From Bacillota bacterium (GTDB lineage: Bacteria; Bacillota; Clostridia; Lachnospirales; Lachnospiraceae): a stretch of 64,000 nt of DNA. The stretch covers positions 62,001 through 126,000 of the forward strand of contig JAEZKL010000174.1 of the NCBI GenBank assembly GCA_023415475.1, in the 5' to 3' direction. The notes under the pieces are model-generated. The model was not told the origin of the DNA. It saw only the letters and a list, made by a program, of their open reading frames with translations, and ran no database searches. Of this stretch, positions 51,973 through 61,467 are shown piece by piece (position 1 is the stretch's first letter; every line of letters starts with the position of its first letter). The position numbers and the translations under genes are program-made.

Positions 51973-53574
51973 TTAATCAAGATATCTCTTCAGCGTTGCT
52001 CTCACTGCTCCTTTTCCTGCGATCAGCTCCAAGAACATACCTTCAATCTTCTCAGCCAGTCCTACCTCATAAAGATTTACAGCAAAGATCTTTTTATTGG
52101 AGAGAATTGGCCTGAGTACATTCTGGGCAATCGTCTTGTCCCCAAGCTTGATGTCCTTTACATATTCCTGTACCTCAGCCAATAGCGGGTCAGGACTTGG
52201 AGTAAATACATTTCCATTGTCATCCACACCCATCAGATAACGGCACCAGCCTGCTAGGGTCAACGGAATAAAAGTAAGCTCCGTTACCTTCAAATCCTTA
52301 CTTGCGGCATAAGCCTTAATGGTCTCACCGAAACGAATCGGCAGCTTCTGCGAGGTATCTGTCGCAATTCTCTGAGGTGCATCGGGCATGAAGGGATTCG
52401 GTAGTCTAAGTTCCAATACAGCCTTGATGAAGTCCTGAGGATTAAGCACTCCCGGATTCACCACAACCGGCATACCCTCGACATAGCCTATTTTATTTAC
52501 CAGCTTTACAAGCTCCGTATCTCTCATCTCTTCCCAGATGGTCTGGTAGGATAATAAGCAGCCGAAGATTGCAAGGGATGTATGAAGAGGATTCAGGCAG
52601 GTACACACCTTCATCTTCTCAACCTTGTCCACCGTTTCACGATCGGTAAAGAGAACTCCCGCCTTCTCAAAGGGTGGTCTGCCGTTCGGGAAAGCCTCCT
52701 CGATAACAAGATATTCGGTCTCCTCTGCATTGACAAAAGCTGCGGTATAGGTATTTTTACCGGTGATAATCAGCTCCGTATCCTCAAAGCCGTCATCCGC
52801 CAGCATCTGCTTCACCTTATCGTCCGGTCTGGGTGTGATCTTATCAATCATACTCCAGGGAAAGGAAACCTTCTTCGGATCTGCAATATAGCTAAGGAAG
52901 CTATCCTTAACAAAGCCATTCTTCACCCAGTTCTCAGCATAAGCTTCTACTGCGGAATAAAGCTTATCCCCATTGTGAGAGCAGTTATCCATACTTACCA
53001 TTGCGATCGGTGCAGCACCTGCCAGGAATCTCTCATAAAGCAACGCTGTCACCTTACCCATGATATGGTTCGGTTTCTCTAAGCCAATATTAAAATCAGC
53101 CTCCACTATGCCTAGATGGTCACCCCTTGAATCGAACAGACTGTAGCCCTTTTCCGTAATGGTAAAGCTCGCCATCTGGAGCGAGGAATTCTTAAATATC
53201 TCCTTCAATCTGGACCATTCTCTATCATTAGAGCTATCGGCTACCAGAGATTCTACCACACTCCCGATGACTTTCTTCTCAATACTGCCGTTGGCCTTTA
53301 ATACTACCAAAAGGCTCAGGTCATCAAAAGGCTTGTAAGCCTTCTCGATTATCTCATAATCAAAGCCTTCAGCAACTATTACACCCTTATCATAGCTTTT
53401 GTTGTTAAGCAGCTTCTGCATTCCCGCTGCCGGAAAGCCACGGAAGATATTACCTGCACCAAAGTGAATCCAGGTAGGCCCCTCCATCGTATTCTTTTTT
53501 ACCTGGTCTCTGTTATATTCAGGCAATTCGTAACCCTTCGCCTTCCATGTCTGATCATAATTCTTTAATCTCAT
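51973..53574 (-). CDS. uxuB: Fructuronate/mannitol-type reductase (UxuB-like)
   Basis: This 533-residue enzyme belongs to the long-chain mannitol dehydrogenase family (WIHFGAGNIFRGFPAAGMQKLL as the dinucleotide-binding site, SMDNCSHNG, DKITPRPDD, CTCLNPLHTSLAIFGC, which holds the catalytic region). Next to uxuA it should reduce D-fructuronate to D-mannonate with NADH, completing hexuronate breakdown begun by GH67. It follows uxuA by about 40 bases. I chose ATG 53574, five bases after GGGAGG. Confidence 0.88.
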   Translation of the reverse strand: MRLKNYDQTWKAKGYELPEYNRDQVKKNTMEGPTWIHFGAGNIFRGFPAAGMQKLLNNKSYDKGVIVAEGFDYEIIEKAYKPFDDLSLLVVLKANGSIEKKVIGSVVESLVADSSNDREWSRLKEIFKNSSLQMASFTITEKGYSLFDSRGDHLGIVEADFNIGLEKPNHIMGKVTALLYERFLAGAAPIAMVSMDNCSHNGDKLYSAVEAYAENWVKNGFVKDSFLSYIADPKKVSFPWSMIDKITPRPDDKVKQMLADDGFEDTELIITGKNTYTAAFVNAEETEYLVIEEAFPNGRPPFEKAGVLFTDRETVDKVEKMKVCTCLNPLHTSLAIFGCLLSYQTIWEEMRDTELVKLVNKIGYVEGMPVVVNPGVLNPQDFIKAVLELRLPNPFMPDAPQRIATDTSQKLPIRFGETIKAYAASKDLKVTELTFIPLTLAGWCRYLMGVDDNGNVFTPSPDPLLAEVQEYVKDIKLGDKTIAQNVLRPILSNKKIFAVNLYEVGLAEKIEGMFLELIAGKGAVRATLKRYLD

Positions 53575-53615
53575 CATGACCTCCCTATTCTGCATCTACG
53601 ATGCATCCCTATGAA

Positions 53616-54692
53616 CTAGTTTCTGCTGCTCTTGTCGATTGCTTCCCACAGACCATTCAGATAAGCTACTCCGAGAGCTCTGTCATACAAACCATAACCG
53701 GGTCTTGCCTGCTCGCCCCAGATCATACGTCCGTGATCGGGACGGATGACACCGTTAAAGCCGCTCTCATAAAGAGCCTTGACGATGTCATACATATCAA
53801 AATTACCATCGGAGGACAGATGGGAGCTCTCATGGAACACACCGTCACATTCGAACTTCATATTTCTCAGATGGGCAAAATGAATTCTCTCACTGATCTT
53901 CGGATTACGGATAATCTGAGGCAGGTTATTCTTCAGATTACTGCCAAGAGATCCGGTGCAAAGAGTAAATCCATTGTAAATACTGTCATTCAAGGAAGCG
54001 ATCTCCTCCAAAGCCTTCTCACTGGTTACGATCCTCGGTAATCCGAATACACTCCAGGCAGGATCGTCCGGATGGATTGCCATCTTAATCTTATATTTCT
54101 CACAAACCGGCATAATAGAATCCAGGAAATACTTAAGATTTTGCATCAGCTTCTCCGCCGTAACACCCTTATATTTCTCGAACAAGCCAATGATCTCGTC
54201 CCTGCGGTTCGGTTCCCAGCCGGGAAGAATAAAGCCGCCGCTTTCCTTCTCCATACGCTCGAACATAGCGGAGGGCTCTATTCCCTTAATAATATTCTCA
54301 TCATAAGCCAGTGCATAAGAACCATCCTCTAATCGCATAGCCAGATCGGTTCTTGTCCAGTCAAAAATCGGCATAAAATTATAGCAAACCAGATGTACAT
54401 CAGCTTTTCCAAGGTTTTCGAGTGATATCTTATAATTCTCAATATATTGTTCACGGGAGGGAAGGCCAATCTTAATATCCTCGTGAATATTAACGCTTTC
54501 GATTCCAATCAGCTTCAGTCCGCTCTCCTCCACTGTATTCTTCAATGCCAGGATATCCTCCAGCTTCCATGCTTCACCAACCGCAATATCATGTAAGGAG
54601 GATACGACTCCGCTCACTCCTGGAATCTGTTTAATCTTGTCCAAAGCTACACTATCATGCTTTTCGCCAAACCATCTTAAAGTCATTTCCAT
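53616..54692 (-). CDS. uxuA: Mannonate dehydratase
   Basis: This 358-residue enzyme dehydrates D-mannonate to 2-keto-3-deoxygluconate. It shows the UxuA hallmarks: MTLRWFGEKHDSV at the start, CYNFMPIFDWTRTDL, IHPDDPAWSVFGLPRI, CTGSLGSNLKNNL, HFAHLRN and RPDHGRMIWGE with metal-binding His, Cys and Asp residues. It forms an operon with uxuB on the minus strand. Alternative ATG two codons in. Confidence 0.93.
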   Translation of the reverse strand: MEMTLRWFGEKHDSVALDKIKQIPGVSGVVSSLHDIAVGEAWKLEDILALKNTVEESGLKLIGIESVNIHEDIKIGLPSREQYIENYKISLENLGKADVHLVCYNFMPIFDWTRTDLAMRLEDGSYALAYDENIIKGIEPSAMFERMEKESGGFILPGWEPNRRDEIIGLFEKYKGVTAEKLMQNLKYFLDSIMPVCEKYKIKMAIHPDDPAWSVFGLPRIVTSEKALEEIASLNDSIYNGFTLCTGSLGSNLKNNLPQIIRNPKISERIHFAHLRNMKFECDGVFHESSHLSSDGNFDMYDIVKALYESGFNGVIRPDHGRMIWGEQARPGYGLYDRALGVAYLNGLWEAIDKSSRN

Positions 54693-54890
54693 TTATTCAA
54701 ATTCCTTTCATACTAATTTCTTACTATACTCTAGTATTTAGTATATTATCTACACTATTAGAATACAAGAAATTTTTTGCAGTTTGGAAATCGGTTACTA
54801 CTTGATGCAATCTATCTTACATGATCATATTACTATTATATTTTAATCAGCCTTTATGCATTATGTGCGTAGCACGATGAATTGGTGAAC

Positions 54891-54905
54891 CAATTCACTT
54901 GTCAT
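54891..54905 (+). repeat. Second intergenic repeat family, copy 2
   Basis: CAATTCACTTGTCAT is identical to 41531-41545. Here it is preceded by ATTGGTGAACCAAT, which makes a small palindrome with it. It lies in the spacer just downstream of the GH67 terminator; the gap 54693-54890 shows nothing else. Confidence 0.5.
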
Positions 54906-54909
54906 GAAT

Positions 54910-54944
54910 TAAAAATAGAGCCGCAATATAATCTACTGCGGCTC
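54910..54944 (-). terminator. Terminator after the GH67 gene
   Basis: GAGCCGCA (54918-54925) pairs with TGCGGCTC (54937-54944), followed on the minus strand by a T-rich tail. It ends the GH67 transcript before uxuA. Confidence 0.85.
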
Positions 54945-54958
54945 GGCTGAATATTTTC

Positions 54959-57007
54959 TTAATAAATCTTCCTGTGCTTACTATCATCTACCCCTGCTTT
55001 TCGGTAGAAATAGGTATTAATTCTATCCCTCCATTCTATAGCACTTTCTAACTGCTCATCAAAGCGTTCACTCATACGAAGATAAGCATCCTGCGGCAGT
55101 AGCTCCTTAATGGATTGCAAGCCTGCAATCATTTTCTCTACCTCTTCCACTCCTTCAAAATGTGTATCATAAATATGCTGAAGCAAAGTCTTACCGCTTT
55201 TAAGTACATAATCATAGCTTACATGATGGAAGAATAAAAGCAGTTCCTCCGGGCAAGTCTCAATGCTCTCATACATAGAGGCATTTGGCTCGTTATACTG
55301 GGTAACATAGCCGGTTCCGTTAACCGTACGGTCCACTCCTACCCCGTCCCGATTCGCTCTATGATAGGTGCCCCATTTGTCGTATTCATAACCGTCCACA
55401 TTAGGTCCGTAATGATTGTTCGGATTAACCATCCATCCAATACCTAAGGGAGAGGTGTATTTTTCATAAGTTAACCAGGAGTTCTGCAAGATCTCCGACA
55501 AGACGGTCAGAACCTTCTCGTTATGAGAGAAGGTTAATAGAATCCATTCTCTCATAATCTCCTCTGACGTTAGCTCCGTATTCCAGCAAAGCCTTCCGAA
55601 GCCATACAGATTAGCTGCCGCGAGATCGTGACCGGTCCAATTATAGTCATCACCAGTATTCGCCACTGCTGCTATCCCACAATTCGTCTGATGATAAGTC
55701 CTACCGGCCACAATATCGGCAACGGTAGCACCTGTATCCTCTGCATAAGTATTAAAGCTTAAGACTTCCTTCCACATTGGTACAAGATAGCATACATGCT
55801 TCTGTTGGCCGGTGTACTCCTGGGCTATCTGCACCTCCAGCATCTGATTGGTTTTCTTAAGACCGCCAAAAAGCGGGGATACCGGTTCTCTAACCTGGAA
55901 ATCCATCGGTCCGTTCTTAATCTGAAGAATCACATTCTCTTCAAATTGTCCATCCAGACCCATAAAGTTATCGTAAGCTGCTCTTGCACGATCGGTCTTA
56001 TAATCACGCCAATCCTGCTGGCAGTTATACACAAAACACCTCCATATGAGAATTCCATTATACGGCTTCAAGGCTCTTGCCAAAACATTGGCTCCATCGG
56101 CATGAGTTCTTCCATAAGTAAAGGGACCTGGACGACCTTCCGAATCTGCTTTGATTAAAAATCCCCCGAAATCCGGTATCTGATGGTATATATTTCTGGC
56201 ACAACTCCTCCACCACTTTTCAACACCCGGATCACAGGGATCGGCCGTACTAATACCTCCTATTTCTAAAGGAGCTGCAAAATTCACGCTTAAATATAGC
56301 TTAATACCAAAGCCGGAGAATATATCGACCATTTCCTTAAGCTTTCCTAAATAACGGTCGGTGATGAGCCCAGAGGCTGCTCCTCCGCGTACATTAACAT
56401 TATTTATGACTATAGCATTGATACCTACCGATGCTGCAATTCTTGCATAATCAGTCGTTCGTTCATTGATCAGAATCTCTTCCTGATTAAAGAAGAAGGA
56501 AGAACCGGAATACCCACGTTCAATACTACCATCCAGGTTATCCCAATGATTAAGCATACGCAAGCGATTCATAGGCTTTTCCAAAAGACTCAATCCCCGT
56601 AGATCCTTCCCCATGGCAACCCTGCGAATAAGCTCGAAGCATCCATACAAGATACCTTTTTCCGTACTGCCAATAATATATATATTGGTATTAATCTGAT
56701 GAATACGGTAGCCTTCCTCTCCTAATTCCTCTGTGCTCCAGCGTTCCTTGCATATTTCATGGCTACTGTCAGCTAATATAATACAATTTGTCAGGGAAGT
56801 GGTCTCTCTGCTGTTCTGTTCCAAACTGTATTCCAGTTTGATATCCAGCATACTCATCAATGCGTTGCTAAGCTCCCTGACCGCATTTCTTACTATTACT
56901 CCTGCCGGTTTATTGTTTGCTTTAAATAAATAGAGCTTCCTCAGTAAATCTGCATCCTTAAAGTCTTTCACCTTATGATAGTTAAGCCAGCATTGATTAT
57001 AACTCAT
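54959..57007 (-). CDS. aguA: GH67 alpha-glucuronidase
   Basis: This 682-residue enzyme removes 4-O-methyl-glucuronic acid from the ends of aldouronic acids. It has the GH67 domain order: N-terminal beta domain (about 1-130), TIM barrel (LRMLNHWDNLDGSIERGYSGSS with conserved Asp and Arg; FGGFLIKADSEGRPGP holding a catalytic-region Glu or Asp) and a C-terminal helical domain (LGIGWMVNPNNHYGP). No signal peptide is present, so it works on imported oligomers. Its product feeds UxuA and UxuB. ATG 57007 follows AGGAGA by six bases. Confidence 0.92.
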   Translation of the reverse strand: MSYNQCWLNYHKVKDFKDADLLRKLYLFKANNKPAGVIVRNAVRELSNALMSMLDIKLEYSLEQNSRETTSLTNCIILADSSHEICKERWSTEELGEEGYRIHQINTNIYIIGSTEKGILYGCFELIRRVAMGKDLRGLSLLEKPMNRLRMLNHWDNLDGSIERGYSGSSFFFNQEEILINERTTDYARIAASVGINAIVINNVNVRGGAASGLITDRYLGKLKEMVDIFSGFGIKLYLSVNFAAPLEIGGISTADPCDPGVEKWWRSCARNIYHQIPDFGGFLIKADSEGRPGPFTYGRTHADGANVLARALKPYNGILIWRCFVYNCQQDWRDYKTDRARAAYDNFMGLDGQFEENVILQIKNGPMDFQVREPVSPLFGGLKKTNQMLEVQIAQEYTGQQKHVCYLVPMWKEVLSFNTYAEDTGATVADIVAGRTYHQTNCGIAAVANTGDDYNWTGHDLAAANLYGFGRLCWNTELTSEEIMREWILLTFSHNEKVLTVLSEILQNSWLTYEKYTSPLGIGWMVNPNNHYGPNVDGYEYDKWGTYHRANRDGVGVDRTVNGTGYVTQYNEPNASMYESIETCPEELLLFFHHVSYDYVLKSGKTLLQHIYDTHFEGVEEVEKMIAGLQSIKELLPQDAYLRMSERFDEQLESAIEWRDRINTYFYRKAGVDDSKHRKIY

Positions 57008-57135
57008 TTTTTCTCTCCTATTCATCTATGTATCAATAGAAAAATACAGGGTCTGACATATGTATCCCCAAAGCAACCCTCGTACGTATCACGAAGGCTT
57101 TCATAATTCGGAAATAGTGCCTACCTATACGATTA

Positions 57136-57164
57136 AAAGTGGGCGCTGATTTAACGCCCACTTC
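57136..57164 (-). terminator. Terminator after the GH3 gene
   Basis: AAGTGGGCG (57137-57145) pairs with CGCCCACTT (57155-57163), followed on the minus strand by TTTAA. It lies just after the GH3 stop and before the GH67 ribosome site. Confidence 0.85.
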
Positions 57165-57176
57165 TCGCTCTCCCTA

Positions 57177-59336
57177 TTACAGAATAACGGTTTTTTTGGA
57201 ACGCATGATTTTACTGTACGGCTTATTACCTGTTAATTGAATACTTCTTGCGTCCGGCTGGCTCATACCAATGAATACTTCGTATTCCCCTTCATGAAGC
57301 ACTAGCTTACCGTTGCTATCATATAGTCCAAAAGCTTCGTCCTTTAACGTTATTCTAATTGTTTTTTGTTCTCCGGGCATTAGATTAACCTTCTTTAGCC
57401 CCTTTAGCTGATGATTGGGTGCACCTTCTACCTTTGCCTTAACATAAACCTGAACCGTCTCGGCGCCAGCATAATCACCAATATTCTTCAGGTCCACTCT
57501 GCAGCTTACTGATTTGCCTGACTCAAGCTCGTCGGTATCGACCGATGCATTGCTCATCTCAAACTTCGTATAGGACATACCATATCCAAAGGGATACAAA
57601 GCATCCTGAGCCATATAACGATAGGTTCTGCCCTTCATATTGTAATCCGTAAATTCCGGCAGTTCCTCAGAAGTACGATAAAAAGTAACCGGAAGCTTAC
57701 CCTCAGGTGAAAATTCACCGAATAATAGCTCAGCAATAACCCTACCGCCCTGCGCTCCGGGATACCATCCCTGAACGATAGCCGGAATATGCTCGTCCTC
57801 CCACGGAATACTCAGAGCACTACCGGATAGTAATACTAATACCACCGGCTTTCCGCTGCGATATAATTCCTTAATCACCTCTTCTTGAATACCGGGAAGT
57901 CTTAAGTTCGGTTTATCTCCGCTGGCAAATTCATTACCCTGATCTCCCTCTTCCCCCTCCAGACCGGGATCCAGACCGAAGCAGGCAATAACCACATCAC
58001 TCTTGTCACATACCGCGCGCGCTTCCGCAATACGGTCATTCTCCTGTCCTAAGCCCTGAACACGGTTCTTGAATAGATGGCAGCCCTCAGAGAAGAATAT
58101 GCGGGTGCTGTCTCCCAGATATCCTCTGATACCCTCTAGAATTGTTATATATTCGGATGATGTACCCTCATAATTACCAACCAAAGCATTACGATTATCT
58201 GCATTCGGTCCGATTACACCGACTGTCTTAATCTTATTTTTATTTAACGGAAGCAGATTGTTCTCATTCTTTAATAAAACAATAGATTTTCCGGATGCCT
58301 TCCGATTCAGCTTTTTATGCTCCGCCTGATCCACCTGATCATAATCGATTGAGTTGAAGGGAACCTTCGACGGATCATCAAACAACCCTAACTTCATACG
58401 GGTTGTAACCAGTCGGATCACCGCCTGATCTATCGTTTCTTCCTTCACAAGACCGTCTCTGATCGCATAGAGCAGGTTACCATACATATTACCGCAATTT
58501 AAGTCGCAGCCATTATTCATTGCCAATGCCACTGACTCAACAGGTGTCGAGGTTACCATATGGCCCTCATGGAAATCCTTAATAGCCCAACAGTCGGAGG
58601 TTACATGCCCCTCAAAGCTCCATTGCTCACGAAGAATATCCTGGAGCAGGGTCTTGCTGCCACAGCAGGGCTCGCCATTGGTACGGTTATAAGCACCCAT
58701 GACAGCTTCTACACCGGCCTCCTGTACACAGGCCTTAAAAGCAGGAAGATAAGTTTCATATAAATCCTGATTGGATACTTCCGCATTAAAGCTATGCCTG
58801 ATATCCTCCGGTCCGGAATGTACAGCAAAATGCTTCGCACATGCAGCTGCCTTCATATACTTCTCATCATGTCCTTGAATTCCTTGCACGAATCTGACAC
58901 CAAGTCTGGAGCTTAAATAAGGATCCTCACCATAAGTCTCATGGCCTCTTCCCCATCTGGGATCACGGAAAATATTCACATTGGGCGACCAGAAGGTTAA
59001 GCCCTTATAAATGTCGGTATCATTATACTTCTGCTGCATATTAAACTTTGCTCTGCCTTCGGTAGAAATCACATCAGCGACTTCCTCCAGAAGATCCTCA
59101 TCAAAGGTAGCAGCCAGGCCGATTGCCTGTGGAAATACCGTAGCAACTCCGGCACGTGCAACACCATGCAGTGCCTCGTTCCACCAATTATATGCCTTTA
59201 CTCCAAGCCTCTCTATGGCCGGAGCAGTATACAGAGTCTGAAAAACCTTCTCTTCTAAAGTCATCCTGGATACTAAATCCTTCGCTCTATCCTGAAAGCT
59301 TAAGGTCTCATCCAAATATGCGTATCTATCTTGCAT
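57177..59336 (-). CDS. GH3 beta-xylosidase/beta-glucosidase
   Basis: This 719-residue enzyme has the three-domain GH3 layout: a TIM barrel (about 1-320) with FRDPRWGRGHETYGEDP and CAKHFAVHSGPE, the nucleophile Asp in GHVTSDCWAI, an alpha/beta sandwich (about 350-560) and a C-terminal fibronectin-III-like domain. The NWWNEALHGVAR segment near residue 50 is characteristic of the xylosidase/arabinosidase branch (Xyl3 type). It is cytoplasmic by sequence. It heads the glucuronoxylan cluster and diverges from an AraC regulator. AGGAGG precedes the ATG. Confidence 0.9.
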   Translation of the reverse strand: MQDRYAYLDETLSFQDRAKDLVSRMTLEEKVFQTLYTAPAIERLGVKAYNWWNEALHGVARAGVATVFPQAIGLAATFDEDLLEEVADVISTEGRAKFNMQQKYNDTDIYKGLTFWSPNVNIFRDPRWGRGHETYGEDPYLSSRLGVRFVQGIQGHDEKYMKAAACAKHFAVHSGPEDIRHSFNAEVSNQDLYETYLPAFKACVQEAGVEAVMGAYNRTNGEPCCGSKTLLQDILREQWSFEGHVTSDCWAIKDFHEGHMVTSTPVESVALAMNNGCDLNCGNMYGNLLYAIRDGLVKEETIDQAVIRLVTTRMKLGLFDDPSKVPFNSIDYDQVDQAEHKKLNRKASGKSIVLLKNENNLLPLNKNKIKTVGVIGPNADNRNALVGNYEGTSSEYITILEGIRGYLGDSTRIFFSEGCHLFKNRVQGLGQENDRIAEARAVCDKSDVVIACFGLDPGLEGEEGDQGNEFASGDKPNLRLPGIQEEVIKELYRSGKPVVLVLLSGSALSIPWEDEHIPAIVQGWYPGAQGGRVIAELLFGEFSPEGKLPVTFYRTSEELPEFTDYNMKGRTYRYMAQDALYPFGYGMSYTKFEMSNASVDTDELESGKSVSCRVDLKNIGDYAGAETVQVYVKAKVEGAPNHQLKGLKKVNLMPGEQKTIRITLKDEAFGLYDSNGKLVLHEGEYEVFIGMSQPDARSIQLTGNKPYSKIMRSKKTVIL

Positions 59337-59580
59337 CTATGTGTCCTCCTAAAAGTCTGTTTTTTGTAGAGTAAGTATAATAATGCGAGCTTATTATTAC
59401 TAACTTTCATCTTCGATATCTCTATTGACAGCATCTATTCTATGCAATAAATTGCTTTATTTCTATGCCATACTAACTTAATATTACACTATATTCGTTT
59501 AATTACTCAACAAAAAAATGCAACAGATTACGTTTAAAATTATGAATTATTGCTATCATTATTCAATTATTATACAATAA

Positions 59581-59735
59581 TGGGATGAGGGTTCCTCAGA
59601 GGACAGCGCATTGCCCTCTGAGCCCTATTCCCATCTTCGATCTCCAAGCTGCTTAACTAAGGCAGCTTATTACTAGCGGAAGAATCATGAGTGTGCCACT
59701 GAACACACTCAACTGTTCTTCTTAAGGGAATTCCC
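59581..59735. other. Hairpin-rich, possibly structured RNA region in a 1-kb gap
   Basis: The gap 59337-60393 holds no convincing gene, but this block is unlike its AT-rich flanks. It has TGGGA..TCCCA (59581-59633) around CTCAGAGG/CCTCTGAG, AAGCTGC/GCAGCTT (59646-59668), and GAGTGTG/CACACTC (59689-59710) nested in GAAGAA/TTCTTC, followed by GGGAATTCCC. Several clustered stems suggest a small RNA or a diverged repeat. A 33-codon minus-strand frame at 59779-59880 may be the tail of a lost gene. Confidence 0.4.
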
Positions 59736-60393
59736 ATTTCCCTTTGTCCCTACAAAACTGATATAATAGTCTATATATCTAAGATATTATTCTGCATAAT
59801 TGCGCCACCTGATCTTCTCCCAAATATTCCTTCAAAGCCTCGACGTTGTCAGCCAAGGAATAGTCAAGCAGCCTTTCTTCTTAAATATTGATATAACAGG
59901 TTCCTTCCCTCTCTTTGCACATATTGCATAGAATTCATGAATTTGAAACGATATATTTTAATACTATATCAAAATTTGCTTTTTGACCTATCATATTTTG
60001 CTTTAATAATATCATCTTTTGCGATTCTAAATGAGATTTCATCCCCTATCGTAAAATAATTTATTGAATCAACAAATCCTATTTACAAATAAAAAACTTT
60101 ATAATAGAATATAACTCATAATATTACTATCAAATTTACCAATGAGCAGTAGTAATAATCCCTATTCGTTCTATATATTGTACAAATTATTTTTTTTACT
60201 TGATCCAGAAAGAAAATAGCAATATTTATTATCTAAAAAACACGTTTCGTAGCAATATTCATCATTATGATGCAATATATAAGCATTTACGCGAAGCCGG
60301 TAATATGCAGACTGTTACATTAATCACCAATACCTGCAAGAAAACGGATGACCATTATATATAACATTTTTTCGAAAGGCTACGGTATAAGAA

Positions 60394-61269
60394 ATGAGAA
60401 TCCTGGATGGAATTTTTGAAAAGGTGGATTATCAGAACAATACGTCAATCCTGCTTCACATTAATAGTGAGGTGGATAATTATTCTGTTCACTGGCATAC
60501 AGCTATCGAAATGATAATGCCGGTCGAAAATATTTATACAATAAATATCGGGAAGACAGCCTATGTCTTACGCGAGGGTGATATCCTGATTATACCTCCC
60601 GGTGAGCTTCACGAGCTGATTGCACCTTCTCAGGGTCTTCGCCGTATCTTATTGTTTGATTTCTCGCTGATCAGTAATCTGAAGGGCTTATCCAGTATTT
60701 TAACCGTTCTGAATCAACCCAGACAGATCACTGCGACCACGGCACCTGACATTCATTCTCAGCTTGTGCATCTATTTGATGAGATCACCTACGAGTACCG
60801 AAGTCAGAATACCCTGCGGGAAGCTGCCATCTATGCACTGATCATTCAGATGTTCGTCGTGATGGCACGCAAATATATGAATACAGAGAATCTGTTTCCT
60901 GATGCAAAGCTGAATAATCAACGGGAATATATCGAAAAATTTAATGTAATCTTTGAATACATTAATAATAATTACTCGGAGAATATTACCCTGGATGCTA
61001 TTGCTGATATAGCCGGCTTCAGTAAATTCCATTTTACCCGATTGTTTAAGCAGTTTACCGATATGTCCTTCTATGATTACCTAAACCAGCGCAGAGTGAA
61101 GGAAGCCGAGAAGCTTCTTCTCAATCCTAGTCTCTCTATCACCGAGGTTGCAATGCGATCCGGCTTCTCCAGTATCGCAACCTTTAACCGAGTATTCAAA
61201 AGTTTTAAGGAATGTACCCCTACCGAATTCAAGAATCTGTATCGCAGAAGGAATCATACCAAAGATTGA
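60394..61269 (+). CDS. AraC-family transcriptional regulator
   Basis: This 291-residue regulator has a cupin sensor domain (VHWHTAIEMIMPVENIYTINIGK, LREGDILIIPPGELHELI split by usual turns) and an AraC helix-turn-helix pair (about 185-285; ITLDAIADIAGFSKFHFTRLF and ITEVAMRSGFSSIATFNRVFKSF). It diverges from the GH3 gene and sits between GH3 and GH43, so it is the likely regulator of xylan use. The ribosome site is weak (AAAGG, 13 bases away). Confidence 0.88.
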   Translation: MRILDGIFEKVDYQNNTSILLHINSEVDNYSVHWHTAIEMIMPVENIYTINIGKTAYVLREGDILIIPPGELHELIAPSQGLRRILLFDFSLISNLKGLSSILTVLNQPRQITATTAPDIHSQLVHLFDEITYEYRSQNTLREAAIYALIIQMFVVMARKYMNTENLFPDAKLNNQREYIEKFNVIFEYINNNYSENITLDAIADIAGFSKFHFTRLFKQFTDMSFYDYLNQRRVKEAEKLLLNPSLSITEVAMRSGFSSIATFNRVFKSFKECTPTEFKNLYRRRNHTKD

Positions 61270-61348
61270 TGCATCTGCTATTGCAATTTTTCTGCCTTGC
61301 CATTCACTTTTTACTTTTTCATAGTATCATTTATCTTTCCTTTTTTTA

Positions 61349-61390
61349 ACACAAAAAAGCCTACTCTTCCGGTAGGCTTTTTTGTGTTTT
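61349..61390. terminator. Bidirectional terminator between AraC and GH43 genes
   Basis: AACACAAAAAAGCCTAC and GTAGGCTTTTTTGTGTT form a long perfect stem over a short loop, with A-run and T-run flanks. It ends the convergent AraC and GH43 transcripts. Confidence 0.92.
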
Positions 61391-61467
61391 ATTTAATTTT
61401 ATACAAACTTTTTATGAATCATGTATTCAGAACTGGCTCGAAGATTCTACGTCGTTGTTCTGAATAG

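Noticed and set aside
59779..59880. 33-codon minus-strand frame that looks like a protein C-terminus
   Set aside because: It is bounded by stops with no start codon or family match, so it is mentioned only as a possible relic.
60142..60363. Open frames upstream of the AraC gene near the GH3 cluster
   Set aside because: One frame stays open for about 70 codons but begins after a stop with no start or ribosome site, is AT-rich and low in complexity, and matches no family I know.
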